In this document: positions 32,558 to 40,917 of the stretch, piece by piece | Layout: each line of letters begins with the position of its first letter | Position numbering within the stretch: position 1 is the stretch's first letter | Source of the DNA: HGM12587 sp964602445 | GTDB lineage: Bacteria > Bacillota > Clostridia > Lachnospirales > Lachnospiraceae | Direction: 5' to 3' | Length of the DNA stretch: 64,000 nucleotides | Assembly: GCA_964602445.1 (NCBI GenBank) | Contig: CAZRQV010000003.1 | Coordinates: 124,001 to 188,000 of the forward strand | The notes under the pieces: model-generated | Databases searched by the model: none | The model's input: only the letters and a program-made list of their open reading frames with translations | What the model was told of the DNA's origin: nothing | Translations under genes and position numbers: made by a program

Positions 32558-33307
32558 ATGGAAAGAGAAAACAATTATAGAATTGAAGACGAGATAGAAA
32601 TTGATTTAAAAGAGCTGATGTTTCATTTAGTAGGAAAGTGGAAAACAGTCTGTTTATCTGTTTTGTTTTGTGCATTACTTGGTTTGTGTGCAGCAATGTA
32701 TTTGCAGACGGATACTTATGTATCTAAGACAAGTGTTTATGTAAACAGTCAGCAGAAAGAGGCAACCAATTACAGTAATCTTCAAACAGGAAACTTGATG
32801 ACGAAAGATTATGAAGTACTTGTGAAGGGAAGAAGTGTACTGGAAACGGTAATTCATGATCTGCAGCTTAAAATCAGTTATAGAACATTAAAAAATATGG
32901 TGTCGGTAAGTGTTCCGGAAGATACAAGAATTGTAGAAATTACAGTTCAGAGTACAGACCCGTACTTATCAAAGGATATTGCGGATTCCGTTAGGGAAGT
33001 TTCCAGTCAGAAAATTGTGGGAATTATGGGTGTAGGCGAAGTGATCACTGTGGAAAAGGCGAATCTTCCGGAAACAGGCTCCGAATCGGACTTGATGCGA
33101 AACACGATTCTCGGCGGTATGCTGGGAGCAGTGCTTGCCTGCGGTATTTATACAGTGATGTTTGTTTTTAATGATACGATTTGTACACAAGAGGATGTGG
33201 AACGCTATCTTGGACTTGGTGTGCTGGGAACAATTCCTGTAGATTCTGTACTTAAAAAAGAGCGGAACAAAAGTCTGAAAGAAAAAAAGCGAGGGAATAA
33301 GCACTAG
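32558..33307 (+). CDS. cpsC: CpsC/Wzz-type polysaccharide co-polymerase (tyrosine kinase activator)
   Basis: A 249-residue Wzz-family protein with a membrane segment at about 33-52 (TVCLSVLFCALLGLCAAMYL) and a second near 178-200. The extracytoplasmic loop between carries VYVNSQQKEATNYSNLQTG. The C-terminal tail, rich in Lys, is cytoplasmic and should activate CpsD. In Gram-positives the co-polymerase and kinase are separate proteins, as here. It controls polymer chain length. Confidence 0.92.
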   Translation: MERENNYRIEDEIEIDLKELMFHLVGKWKTVCLSVLFCALLGLCAAMYLQTDTYVSKTSVYVNSQQKEATNYSNLQTGNLMTKDYEVLVKGRSVLETVIHDLQLKISYRTLKNMVSVSVPEDTRIVEITVQSTDPYLSKDIADSVREVSSQKIVGIMGVGEVITVEKANLPETGSESDLMRNTILGGMLGAVLACGIYTVMFVFNDTICTQEDVERYLGLGVLGTIPVDSVLKKERNKSLKEKKRGNKH

Positions 33308-33324
33308 AGTGGAGGAAAAGAACG

Positions 33325-34008
33325 ATGCAGATGATTACGATTGATCAGATAGATAAAATGGGTGTTCATAGAAGAGAAGCATATAAAACATTGCGTACCA
33401 ATATTGAATTCACAGGTGAAGATGTAAAGGTCATTTCAATTACCAGCTGTATACCGAACGAAGGAAAAAGCAATGTGGCAATGAATCTTGCAGTAGCTTT
33501 TGCGGAAAATGGAAAAAAGGTACTTCTCGTAGATGCAGATATGCGTAAATCAACCATGGCAGGACGTTATAAGATTAAAAATGTAAAAAAGGGACTTTCG
33601 CATTATTTATCAGGACAGTGTGGTAAAGATGAAGCGATAAGTGAGACAAATATTCAGGGAATGCATATGATTTTGGCTGGACCGGTTCCACCAAATCCAT
33701 CAGAACTTTTATCACAAGAAAAATTTGCAGCATTTTTAAAAGAAATGCGAACGATATATGATTATGTTATCATTGATTGTCCGCCTTTGGGAAGTGTTGT
33801 GGATGCTTTGATTCCGGGAAAACTCTCGGATGGAGTTGCTTTGGTAATAGCGGCAGAAAGTGTTAGTTATAAAATGGCTCAGAGAATCAAAAAGCAGTTG
33901 GAAACAGCAGAATGCAGAATTTTAGGAGTTGTACTGAACAAAGTAAATATCAAAGGCAGCATTTATTATAAAAATTATTACAGCGGATGCTATACAAGCG
34001 AGGAATGA
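33325..34008 (+). CDS. cpsD: CpsD-type BY-kinase (capsular polysaccharide tyrosine autokinase)
   Basis: A 227-residue bacterial tyrosine kinase. Walker A is SCIPNEGKSNVAMNLA (about 36-51), Walker A' is VLLVDADMRKS and Walker B is YVIIDCPPLG. The C-terminus has a tyrosine cluster (SIYYKNYYSGCYTSEE) that is autophosphorylated in trans in this family. It acts with CpsC and is reversed by CpsB. GGAGG lies nine bases before the ATG. Confidence 0.94.
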   Translation: MQMITIDQIDKMGVHRREAYKTLRTNIEFTGEDVKVISITSCIPNEGKSNVAMNLAVAFAENGKKVLLVDADMRKSTMAGRYKIKNVKKGLSHYLSGQCGKDEAISETNIQGMHMILAGPVPPNPSELLSQEKFAAFLKEMRTIYDYVIIDCPPLGSVVDALIPGKLSDGVALVIAAESVSYKMAQRIKKQLETAECRILGVVLNKVNIKGSIYYKNYYSGCYTSEE

Positions 34009-34010
34009 TT

Positions 34011-34622
34011 ATGAAAGAATCGATAATAAATATGATACTTGCAGCAGGGTGTGTTGTGCTGGTAGCAGTAGCAGGATTTGGGATGTATCAAGAAGACAGA
34101 ACAGCACCAGTGCTTAGCTGCACGGAGGAAAAGAAACTGGTCTATACCGAAGGAGAGTCCGAAGAAATCCTTTTGCAGGGAATCTATGCAGAAGATGCGT
34201 GTGATGGTGATGTTACAAATAGTGTCAGAATAGATGAAATTTATGTAACTGATGAAGATCATGCCGTGGTAGTTTACTGTGCAAAGGATCGTGCCAACAA
34301 CATTGGAAAACTGAAACGAGAAATAGGATATCAGAAAGCAGAACAGCCGGAAGAAGATACCGCAGAGGACGAGAACCTTGCAAAACCGGAACTTCGTATG
34401 GTGCAGAATACAGTGACATTAAAAGTCGGAGCCGGATTTAATCTGATGAGATATGTAGAAAGTGCAATGGATACCGATGGAAGTGATCTGACCCGGAGTC
34501 TTCATGCACAAGGCGAGTATGATATGAGCTGCCCGGGAAGTTATCCGATTCAGATCTGGGCGCTGAATGAAAACGGAATAAAATCCAATATTGAAACATT
34601 TCTGTTGATTGTAGAAGAATAG
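34011..34622 (+). CDS. Membrane-anchored protein with Ig-like (DUF5011-type) domains, in the cps operon
   Basis: A 203-residue protein not assignable to a named polysaccharide function. Residues 5-25 form an N-terminal membrane anchor (IINMILAAGCVVLVAVAGFG). Residues 30-105 resemble a DUF5011/HYR Ig-like fold (DRTAPVLSC, GIYAEDACDGDVTNSV, VVYCAKDRANNIGKL). An acidic linker and a second beta-rich segment (120-203, ending YPIQIWALNENGIKS) follow. The start at 34011 is six bases after GCGAGGA; an ATG at 34005 overlaps the cpsD stop. Its place between cpsD and the sugar genes suggests an extracytoplasmic accessory to the CpsC-CpsD complex or to polymer attachment. That is inference. Confidence 0.75.
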   Translation: MKESIINMILAAGCVVLVAVAGFGMYQEDRTAPVLSCTEEKKLVYTEGESEEILLQGIYAEDACDGDVTNSVRIDEIYVTDEDHAVVVYCAKDRANNIGKLKREIGYQKAEQPEEDTAEDENLAKPELRMVQNTVTLKVGAGFNLMRYVESAMDTDGSDLTRSLHAQGEYDMSCPGSYPIQIWALNENGIKSNIETFLLIVEE

Positions 34623-34636
34623 AGAGGGAATAAAAA

Positions 34637-35920
34637 ATGTTTAATCCTGATAATAATTACGAAAAATTTGAAAAAAAAATCTGGCTGTCTTCACCTACCA
34701 TGTATCCAGATTCCATGGATTATGTAATGGAGGCGTATAAAACGAATTGGATGTCTACGGTAGGAGCCAATATTAATGAAGTAGAGAAACAGATCTGCGA
34801 AAAGGTGGGATGTAAGTATGCAGTTGCTCTTTCCGCAGGTACTGCTGCCCTGCATCTGGCAATGAAACTGGCAGGGGAAATGGTATATGGGAAACCAGCT
34901 CCGGGGACAGGTACGCTTTCACAGAAGCTTGTAGCAGCCAGTGATATGACTTTTGATGCTACGGTAAATCCAATCGTCTATGAAGGAGGTATTCCGGTAT
35001 TCATTGATACAGAGTATGATACTTGGAATATGGATCCGGTGGCACTGGAGAAAGCATTTGAAATTTATCCGGAAATTAAGATCGTTGTAGTAGCACATCT
35101 GTATGGAATACCAGGAAAAATTGATGAAATTCGGGAAATCTGTGCTCGACACGGTGCAGTGATCGTCGAAGATGCTGCAGAATCTTTAGGAGCAACTTAT
35201 AAAGGGGTTCAGACAGGGGTGTTTGGTACGTATAATGCGATTTCTTTCAATGGAAATAAGATCATTACCGGTTCGGCAGGCGGTATGCTGTTGACTGACA
35301 GCAAAGAAGCAGCAGATAAAGTTCGCAAATGGTCAACACAGTCCAGAGAACGTGCTGCATGGTATCAGCATGAGGAACTGGGGTATAACTATCGTATGAG
35401 CAATGTGATCGCAGGGGTTGTACGTAATCAGATTCCTCATTTGGAAGAGCATATTGCGCAAAAGAAAGCGATTTATATGCGTTACAAAGAAGGTCTGAAA
35501 GACCTTCCGATACAGATGAATCCTTATGATGAGAAGAACAGTGAACCGAATTTCTGGCTGAGTTGTCTGATCATTGAAAAAGAAGCTATGTGCAAGCAAG
35601 TCAGAGGTGAACAGGATTCTTTATTTATCGGTGAATCTGGAAAGAGCTGTCCGACGGAGATATTAGAAGCCATTGCAAGCATCAATGCAGAAGGCCGTCC
35701 AATCTGGAAACCGATGCATATGCAGCCAATTTATCGTATGAATCCGTTTGTTGTTCGTGATGGCAGCGGCAGAGCGAGAACCAATGCTTATATTGAAGGT
35801 GGCTGTGTAGATGTAGGTATGGATATTTTTGAAAGAGGCTTATGTTTGCCAAGTGATAATAAAATGACACCGGAAGAACAGGATCGAATTATCAAAATAA
35901 TTCACAGATGTTTCGATTAG
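34637..35920 (+). CDS. DegT/DnrJ/EryC1-family PLP-dependent sugar aminotransferase
   Basis: A 427-residue DegT-family aminotransferase. The fold begins with WLSSPTMYPDSMDYVMEAYK and CKYAVALSAGTAALHLAMKLAG; the PLP lysine is in SFNGNKIITGSAGGM. VEDAAESLGATYKG holds the PLP-contacting Asp. Such enzymes make amino-deoxy sugars (for example UDP-4-amino sugars for bacillosamine-type residues) from keto-sugar nucleotides. It is followed by a PglC-like initiating transferase, consistent with an amino sugar as first residue of the repeat unit. The matching dehydratase is not in the window. Confidence 0.92.
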   Translation: MFNPDNNYEKFEKKIWLSSPTMYPDSMDYVMEAYKTNWMSTVGANINEVEKQICEKVGCKYAVALSAGTAALHLAMKLAGEMVYGKPAPGTGTLSQKLVAASDMTFDATVNPIVYEGGIPVFIDTEYDTWNMDPVALEKAFEIYPEIKIVVVAHLYGIPGKIDEIREICARHGAVIVEDAAESLGATYKGVQTGVFGTYNAISFNGNKIITGSAGGMLLTDSKEAADKVRKWSTQSRERAAWYQHEELGYNYRMSNVIAGVVRNQIPHLEEHIAQKKAIYMRYKEGLKDLPIQMNPYDEKNSEPNFWLSCLIIEKEAMCKQVRGEQDSLFIGESGKSCPTEILEAIASINAEGRPIWKPMHMQPIYRMNPFVVRDGSGRARTNAYIEGGCVDVGMDIFERGLCLPSDNKMTPEEQDRIIKIIHRCFD

Positions 35921-35965
35921 TAATCAAGAAACGAAAAAGCGGATGTTAGGGAGATACGAAAGTTG

Positions 35966-36787
35966 ATGAGCGAATTAGTATGTGCATTTTTTATCGTTGC
36001 TGTAATTATAGTTTTAGGAGCAAAACAGAATGCAAAAAAGAATCAGTATGTAGCAACTGCAGTCGAAAAATTACCGATGCGTAAAAGGGGGATTTACGAA
36101 AAATATATAAAACGTATCGTGGACATCCTCTGTGCATTGGCAGCATTGATCTGTTTTAGTCCATTGTACATAGTGGTTGCAATTTTGGTAAAAGTGAAGT
36201 TAGGAAGTCCGGTGTTATTTACTCAGGATCGTCCGGGAATGGTAAATGAAGAAGGAAAAGAAACGATTTTTAAGATGTATAAATTCCGTACAATGACAGA
36301 TGAACGGGATGAAAATGGAGAACTTCTTTCCGATGAAGTCAGGTTAACTTCTTTTGGAAAATGGCTGAGAAGTACTAGTCTTGACGAACTTCCGGAAGCA
36401 CTGAATATTTTAAATGGAACTCTTTCTGTAGTTGGACCAAGACCGCAGTTGGTTAGAGACATGACCTTTATGACGAAGGAACAGAGAATGCGTCATACTG
36501 CAAAACCGGGATTGTCAGGATTGGCACAGGTAAATGGAAGAAATGCCATTAAATGGGAAGATAAACTGGAATGGGATTTGAAATATATCGAAAAAGTCAC
36601 ATTTTTAGAAGATTTGCAGATTATTTTAAAAACAGTTAAAACTGCATTTGTTAAGCAGGAAGGGATTACAGATGGTGAAAATGCGACATCATATGATTAT
36701 GGTGATTGGTTGTTAAAAAATGGAAAAGTTAGTGAAGAAGAGTATTTAAAAAAACAAGGAGAAGCGAAGCGATTATTAAAGGATTAA
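35966..36787 (+). CDS. Initiating polyprenyl-phosphate sugar-1-phosphate transferase (PglC/WcaJ-like)
   Basis: A 273-residue member of the bacterial sugar transferase family. A first hydrophobic segment (residues 5-20) precedes the reentrant helix KRIVDILCALAALICFSPLY. The catalytic DE-containing region FKMYKFRTMTDERDENGELL, TSLDELPEALNIL and SVVGPRPQLV are canonical. It attaches the first sugar phosphate to undecaprenyl phosphate. An in-frame TTG at 35963 is an equally possible start (AGGGAG nine bases upstream). The extra N-terminal helix is shorter than the multi-helix part of WcaJ. Confidence 0.92.
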   Translation: MSELVCAFFIVAVIIVLGAKQNAKKNQYVATAVEKLPMRKRGIYEKYIKRIVDILCALAALICFSPLYIVVAILVKVKLGSPVLFTQDRPGMVNEEGKETIFKMYKFRTMTDERDENGELLSDEVRLTSFGKWLRSTSLDELPEALNILNGTLSVVGPRPQLVRDMTFMTKEQRMRHTAKPGLSGLAQVNGRNAIKWEDKLEWDLKYIEKVTFLEDLQIILKTVKTAFVKQEGITDGENATSYDYGDWLLKNGKVSEEEYLKKQGEAKRLLKD

Positions 36788-37066
36788 GAATCTGTTTATA
36801 AAAGATTAGTATACCTTTTTATATTATGGAAGAGTTATGTCGGAATGAGGCGGTACATGGATGATTATTTATATAAAATTAATTTTGCCGATGTTCAAAA
36901 TATGTAGTTGAACGGCAGCGATCATATTGATTTGAAGGTATTTATACTATCAATAAGAGAAATTGAGAAGGTTGTTTTTATAAGATGTGGCTCAGTCCAT
37001 AAAAGTAAAATTAGTAAGTGTTAGTATTTGCTCGTTGAGTAAAGAGTACAGAAGAGGGAGTGTAAA
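36788..37066 (+). other. 279-base AT-rich intergenic stretch at a composition boundary
   Basis: No gene is supported. It holds a 7-bp inverted repeat (TATTGAT 36925-36931 with ATCAATA 36949-36955) and a 20-codon frame at 36846 with no convincing ribosome site. The sequence marks the passage from the conserved cps head genes to the AT-rich glycosyltransferase block, and could hold a promoter or the scar of a past recombination. Confidence 0.5.
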
Positions 37067-37891
37067 ATGAACGATTTAGTTTCAATTATTATGCCATCTT
37101 TTAATACTGGGAAATATATTATGCAAACAATTGAGTCTGTGATGGCACAAACTTATAAAAATTGGGAATTGATTATTGTGGATGATTGTTCTGACGATAA
37201 TACAGATGAGGTTGTAAAAACTTGTCTTTCAGATGCTAGAATTCATTATTATAAAACTGGAAAAAATAGTGGAGCAGCAGTTTCCAGAAATACAGCATTG
37301 AGAATGGCAAAAGGGAAATGGATTGCTTTTTTGGACAGTGATGATTTGTGGATGTCGGAGAAGCTAGAAAAGCAGATCTCATTTATGAAAATAAATAGCT
37401 ACTTTTTCTCTTATACAAATTATGAAGAAATCGATGTTGATGGAAAATGGACTGGCGTGAGAGTGACGGGACCTCGAAAAGTGACAAAAACAGGAATGTA
37501 TAATTATTGTTGGCCGGGATGTTTGACGGTTATGTATGATGCGGATCAGATTGGTTTAATTCAGATAGAAGATATAAAAAAGAACAATGATTATGCTATG
37601 TGGCTGAAAGTGTGTCAAAAAGCGGATTGTTATCTGTTAGATGAATGTCTTGCACAATATCGCAAAGGGAGAAAAGGCAGTGTCAGCACTCATAGTATAA
37701 AAACGATGATCGGCTGGCATTATAAACTGTTTAGAGAAGCAGAAAAATTGAGCGTAATACATAGTCTGGTAAATACCGGAAGAAATTTAGTTTTTGGATT
37801 TTATAAAAAATTTAAATATGTAGAGAGAAAAAAAAATGAAAATTCAAGTGCTGGTAGCAGCGATGAATCAGGAAGATCATTCGCTGATTGA
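37067..37891 (+). CDS. Glycosyltransferase family 2
   Basis: A 274-residue GT-A enzyme: IIMPSFNTGKYIMQTIESVM at the start, DDCSDDNTDE for nucleotide binding and FLDSDDLWMSEKLEKQI with the DxD metal site (about residue 91). The C-terminal 20 residues (after YVERKKNEN) are translated from DNA that also encodes the start of the next gene, an overlap of 56 bases. GGGAG lies seven bases before the ATG. Donor and acceptor are unknown. Confidence 0.9.
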   Translation: MNDLVSIIMPSFNTGKYIMQTIESVMAQTYKNWELIIVDDCSDDNTDEVVKTCLSDARIHYYKTGKNSGAAVSRNTALRMAKGKWIAFLDSDDLWMSEKLEKQISFMKINSYFFSYTNYEEIDVDGKWTGVRVTGPRKVTKTGMYNYCWPGCLTVMYDADQIGLIQIEDIKKNNDYAMWLKVCQKADCYLLDECLAQYRKGRKGSVSTHSIKTMIGWHYKLFREAEKLSVIHSLVNTGRNLVFGFYKKFKYVERKKNENSSAGSSDESGRSFAD

Positions 37892-38597
37892 AAAAATGAA
37901 TATTAAAACAGATGCGATTGTTGGAAACCAGTGCAGTTTTAATTCGGTAGAAAAATTTAATATCGGTGATCAATACATTCAATATTTGAGCTTTGCCGAA
38001 AAAGGTGTTGGTCTTAACAGAAACAATGCATTAATGAGAGCAGATGCAGATGTTTGCCTTTTTGCGGATGATGATATGGTTTATGAAGACAATTATGTTG
38101 AAGTGATTGAAAATGCATTTCGGGATAATCCGGATGCGGATGTACTTGTTTTTAATCTTAGGGAAAAGGTTGTTACACGTAAACTGATCAAAAAGAAATC
38201 TAAAGTCGGATATTTGAATTATCTTAGATACGGAACAGCGAGAGTTGCGGTGCGGCTTTCCAGTGTAAAAAAACATGGTATTTATTTTAATCAGTGTTTT
38301 GGAGGCGGGACGGAGCATTGTCATGGAGAGGATAATATATTCTTAAATGCTTGCTTAAAAAATAAATTAAAAATCGTTGCTGTACCAGAATACATAGGAA
38401 CTTTAACAGAGGAGCGGGTATCCAGTTGGAATAACGGATATGACGAAAAATATATTAGAGATCAAGGCATTCTTTTTCGAACATTGTCAAGAAGATGGTG
38501 GTGGCTTCTGTGTTTACAGGATGCTTTGAGACGACATAAATCGTATAATATGGGCTTTTGTAAAGCATTCATGTTAATGTTTCAAGAAATACAGTGA
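37836..38597 (+). CDS. Glycosyltransferase, GT2-like (GT-A fold)
   Basis: A 253-residue protein. The opening IQVLVAAMNQEDHSLIEKMN and NRNNALMRADADVCLFADDDMVYEDNY (with the DDD metal motif near residue 77) fit a GT-A family 2 enzyme; FGGGTEHCHGEDNIF may carry the catalytic acid. Shorter than typical GT2 enzymes at the N-terminus. Its start, preceded by an A/G-rich stretch (GAGAGAAAAAAAA), lies inside the previous gene. Confidence 0.8.
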   Translation: MKIQVLVAAMNQEDHSLIEKMNIKTDAIVGNQCSFNSVEKFNIGDQYIQYLSFAEKGVGLNRNNALMRADADVCLFADDDMVYEDNYVEVIENAFRDNPDADVLVFNLREKVVTRKLIKKKSKVGYLNYLRYGTARVAVRLSSVKKHGIYFNQCFGGGTEHCHGEDNIFLNACLKNKLKIVAVPEYIGTLTEERVSSWNNGYDEKYIRDQGILFRTLSRRWWWLLCLQDALRRHKSYNMGFCKAFMLMFQEIQ

Positions 38598-38615
38598 AAG
38601 GATATGAAATAAAAA

Positions 38616-39695
38616 ATGAAGTGTTCTATTCTTACAATTCATCATATACACAATTTTGGATCTGTTTTTCAGGCATATGCTCTTGCTCGTTTTCTCGAGA
38701 TGAATGGATATGAAACAGAGATTATTGATTATAGACCGGCATATTATGATTTGGGAAGAAATAAGTTGAAGACTGTTGTGGGACGAGCATTGAATTTTGT
38801 TCAATATTCAAAAAGAAAGAAAAAATTTGAAACGTTTATTTCTGAACATGAAAGTTTGACGGATAAGCAATTTAGCAGTATTGCAGAGCTGAAAGAGTAT
38901 TACCGAGATAGTAACCATATTTTTATTGCAGGTGGTGATCAACTTTGGAATAATTATCATCCTTGTGGCAATGATGATGCTTATAAATTAGTTTTTACTG
39001 ACAGTATTAAAAAACTTGCTTATGGTACCAGCATGGGGAGAGATAATTTTTCTGAGAAAGAACTTGAAAAAATTGCAGTATTAATAGAAAATTTTCAGAA
39101 AATCATGCTTAGAGAACAGAGTACAGTATCTTTACTTCAAAGATATGTAACAGTTTCAGTGAAACATGTGATTGATCCTGTTGGATTGTTAGAAAAAAAA
39201 GAATTTGAAACTATTGCGGTAAAACCTCAAATTAGTGAGCCATATGCGGTAATGTATCTTGCAGATTCAGGTGAACTTCTTAATCAAGCAATCAATGTTC
39301 TTTCAAAAAAAATGGGATTGAAAATTGTACATATTTGTGGATTTAAGAAGAAATGTGATTGTGACTATTTTATTAAGGATGCAGGTCCAGAAGAAATACT
39401 TGGATATATACTCCATGCAGAGTTTGTGCTTTCAGCATCTTTTCATGCAACAATGTTTTCGTTGATGTTTCAGAAACAATTTGCAACACTTCTTCCGGGT
39501 GAGCAAACGAATGCGAGAATTAATGATTTACTAGAGTATGTAGGACTTGAAAATAGAGTGATACATGGTTATGAAGAATTAGTTCAGCTAGAAACTAAGA
39601 TTGATTATTTTTCCGTAAATCAAGTGCTTGAAAATTTTAGAGAAGAATCCGGAGCTGCGTTGTTAAGAGCACTCTCTGAGATGGAGGAAAGTTAG
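38616..39695 (+). CDS. Polysaccharide pyruvyl transferase family protein
   Basis: A 359-residue PS_pyruv_trans (CsaB/WcaK-type) protein: TIHHIHNFGSVFQAYALARF at the N-terminus, IFIAGGDQLWNNYHP in the first half and FVLSASFHATMFSLMFQKQF in the C-terminal nucleotide-binding half. It should add pyruvate ketals to sugars, giving the polymer negative charge. Some members transfer other groups. Two genes later lies an F420-hydrogenase-beta-like Fe-S protein, a pairing I know from other exopolysaccharide loci. Confidence 0.88.
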   Translation: MKCSILTIHHIHNFGSVFQAYALARFLEMNGYETEIIDYRPAYYDLGRNKLKTVVGRALNFVQYSKRKKKFETFISEHESLTDKQFSSIAELKEYYRDSNHIFIAGGDQLWNNYHPCGNDDAYKLVFTDSIKKLAYGTSMGRDNFSEKELEKIAVLIENFQKIMLREQSTVSLLQRYVTVSVKHVIDPVGLLEKKEFETIAVKPQISEPYAVMYLADSGELLNQAINVLSKKMGLKIVHICGFKKKCDCDYFIKDAGPEEILGYILHAEFVLSASFHATMFSLMFQKQFATLLPGEQTNARINDLLEYVGLENRVIHGYEELVQLETKIDYFSVNQVLENFREESGAALLRALSEMEES

Positions 39696-39697
39696 TT

Positions 39698-40906
39698 ATG
39701 GATATTATCTATTTGTCGAGCAGTTGCTCAGATGAAAAATTTAATGAACTGAGAGAAAAAGGAATTACTCGTAAACTCCCTCAGGCACAAAAATACCATT
39801 GTCTTTTGATGGAAGGAATTGCTCAGAATCTGGACGGTTCTCTTTTTGCGATTTCTGCTTTTCCGGTGAATCGACAGTGGACAAAAAAAGTGTTCTTTAA
39901 AGGAGAAAAAGAAACAATCAATAAAATTCAATATATATATGATGCTTTTATTAATTTTCCGGTTTTACGTCAGTGGACAAGAATTGTTCAGGCAAAGAAA
40001 AATATTAAGAAAATTTACCGAACAAAAAAGGACTGTGTTATTATATGTGACATTTTAAATCAGTCGCTTGCTAATGCAGCCAGAACGAGCGGGAAAAAGT
40101 ATGGTATACCGGTAGTAGGTATTGTGACAGATGTACCAGGATATACATCTGGTGCACGACAAAAAAACTATTCAATTATAAGGCGTAAAATTAATGAATT
40201 TGCAGAAAAGAATGCTGCAAGAAATCTGGGAAAATATGATGCATATCTTTTTCTGACAGATGCAATGAATTCCGTAGTTAATAAAAAAGGTAAACCTTAT
40301 ATTGTTTTAGAAGGTCATTGTGATAGTAAAATGGAGCAAAGACAGAATCAATTATCAGATAAAATTCAACCTAAGATTGCAATGTATGCAGGTGGGATTC
40401 ACAAAGAATTTGGGATTGAAAGACTTGTGAAAGCATTTGTACGAGGAAATTTTAGTGATTGGGAACTGCATATTTATGGGGATGGAAATTATCAGCAAGA
40501 TTTGAATGAACTTGTTAGGAAAATCCCAAATGTTAAATATTATGGTGTTCAGCCTAATTCGGTAATTGTAGAGAATCAGCTAAAAGCAACTTTACTTTTA
40601 AATCCTCGCCTAACAGATGCTGAATATGTGAAATATTCTTTTCCATCAAAAACAATGGAATGTATGGCTTCTGGAACTCCGCTATGTACAACAAGGCTTC
40701 CGGGAATGACGCAGGATTATTATCCATACGTTTATTTTTTTGATGATGAGTCAGAAGAAGGAATGTTAATAACATTGCAGGATATCCTTAGAAGAAGTGA
40801 ACAAACCCATCATGAATTTGGCAGTAAGGCGAAAGAGTTCGTTATGACAGAAAAAACGAATTTAAAACAGGCAAAAAAATTGTTGGATTTTATCATGACA
40901 ATTTGA
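39698..40906 (+). CDS. Glycosyltransferase, GT4-like (GT-B fold)
   Basis: A 402-residue protein. The C-terminal half has the GT-B donor-site pattern: KIAMYAGGIHKEFGIERLVKAF, then WELHIYGDGNYQQDL, and SFPSKTMECMASGTPLCTTRLPGM with the E of the EX7E-type motif. The N-terminal half is more divergent. It starts two bases after the pyruvyltransferase stop (TTAGTTATG). Sugar specificity is unknown. Confidence 0.85.
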   Translation: MDIIYLSSSCSDEKFNELREKGITRKLPQAQKYHCLLMEGIAQNLDGSLFAISAFPVNRQWTKKVFFKGEKETINKIQYIYDAFINFPVLRQWTRIVQAKKNIKKIYRTKKDCVIICDILNQSLANAARTSGKKYGIPVVGIVTDVPGYTSGARQKNYSIIRRKINEFAEKNAARNLGKYDAYLFLTDAMNSVVNKKGKPYIVLEGHCDSKMEQRQNQLSDKIQPKIAMYAGGIHKEFGIERLVKAFVRGNFSDWELHIYGDGNYQQDLNELVRKIPNVKYYGVQPNSVIVENQLKATLLLNPRLTDAEYVKYSFPSKTMECMASGTPLCTTRLPGMTQDYYPYVYFFDDESEEGMLITLQDILRRSEQTHHEFGSKAKEFVMTEKTNLKQAKKLLDFIMTI

Positions 40907-40917
40907 AAGTGTAACGT

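Noticed and set aside
36846..36908. 20-codon frame in the 36.8-37.07 kb intergenic region
   Set aside because: No ribosome binding site, no recognisable similarity and AT-rich composition; likely chance.
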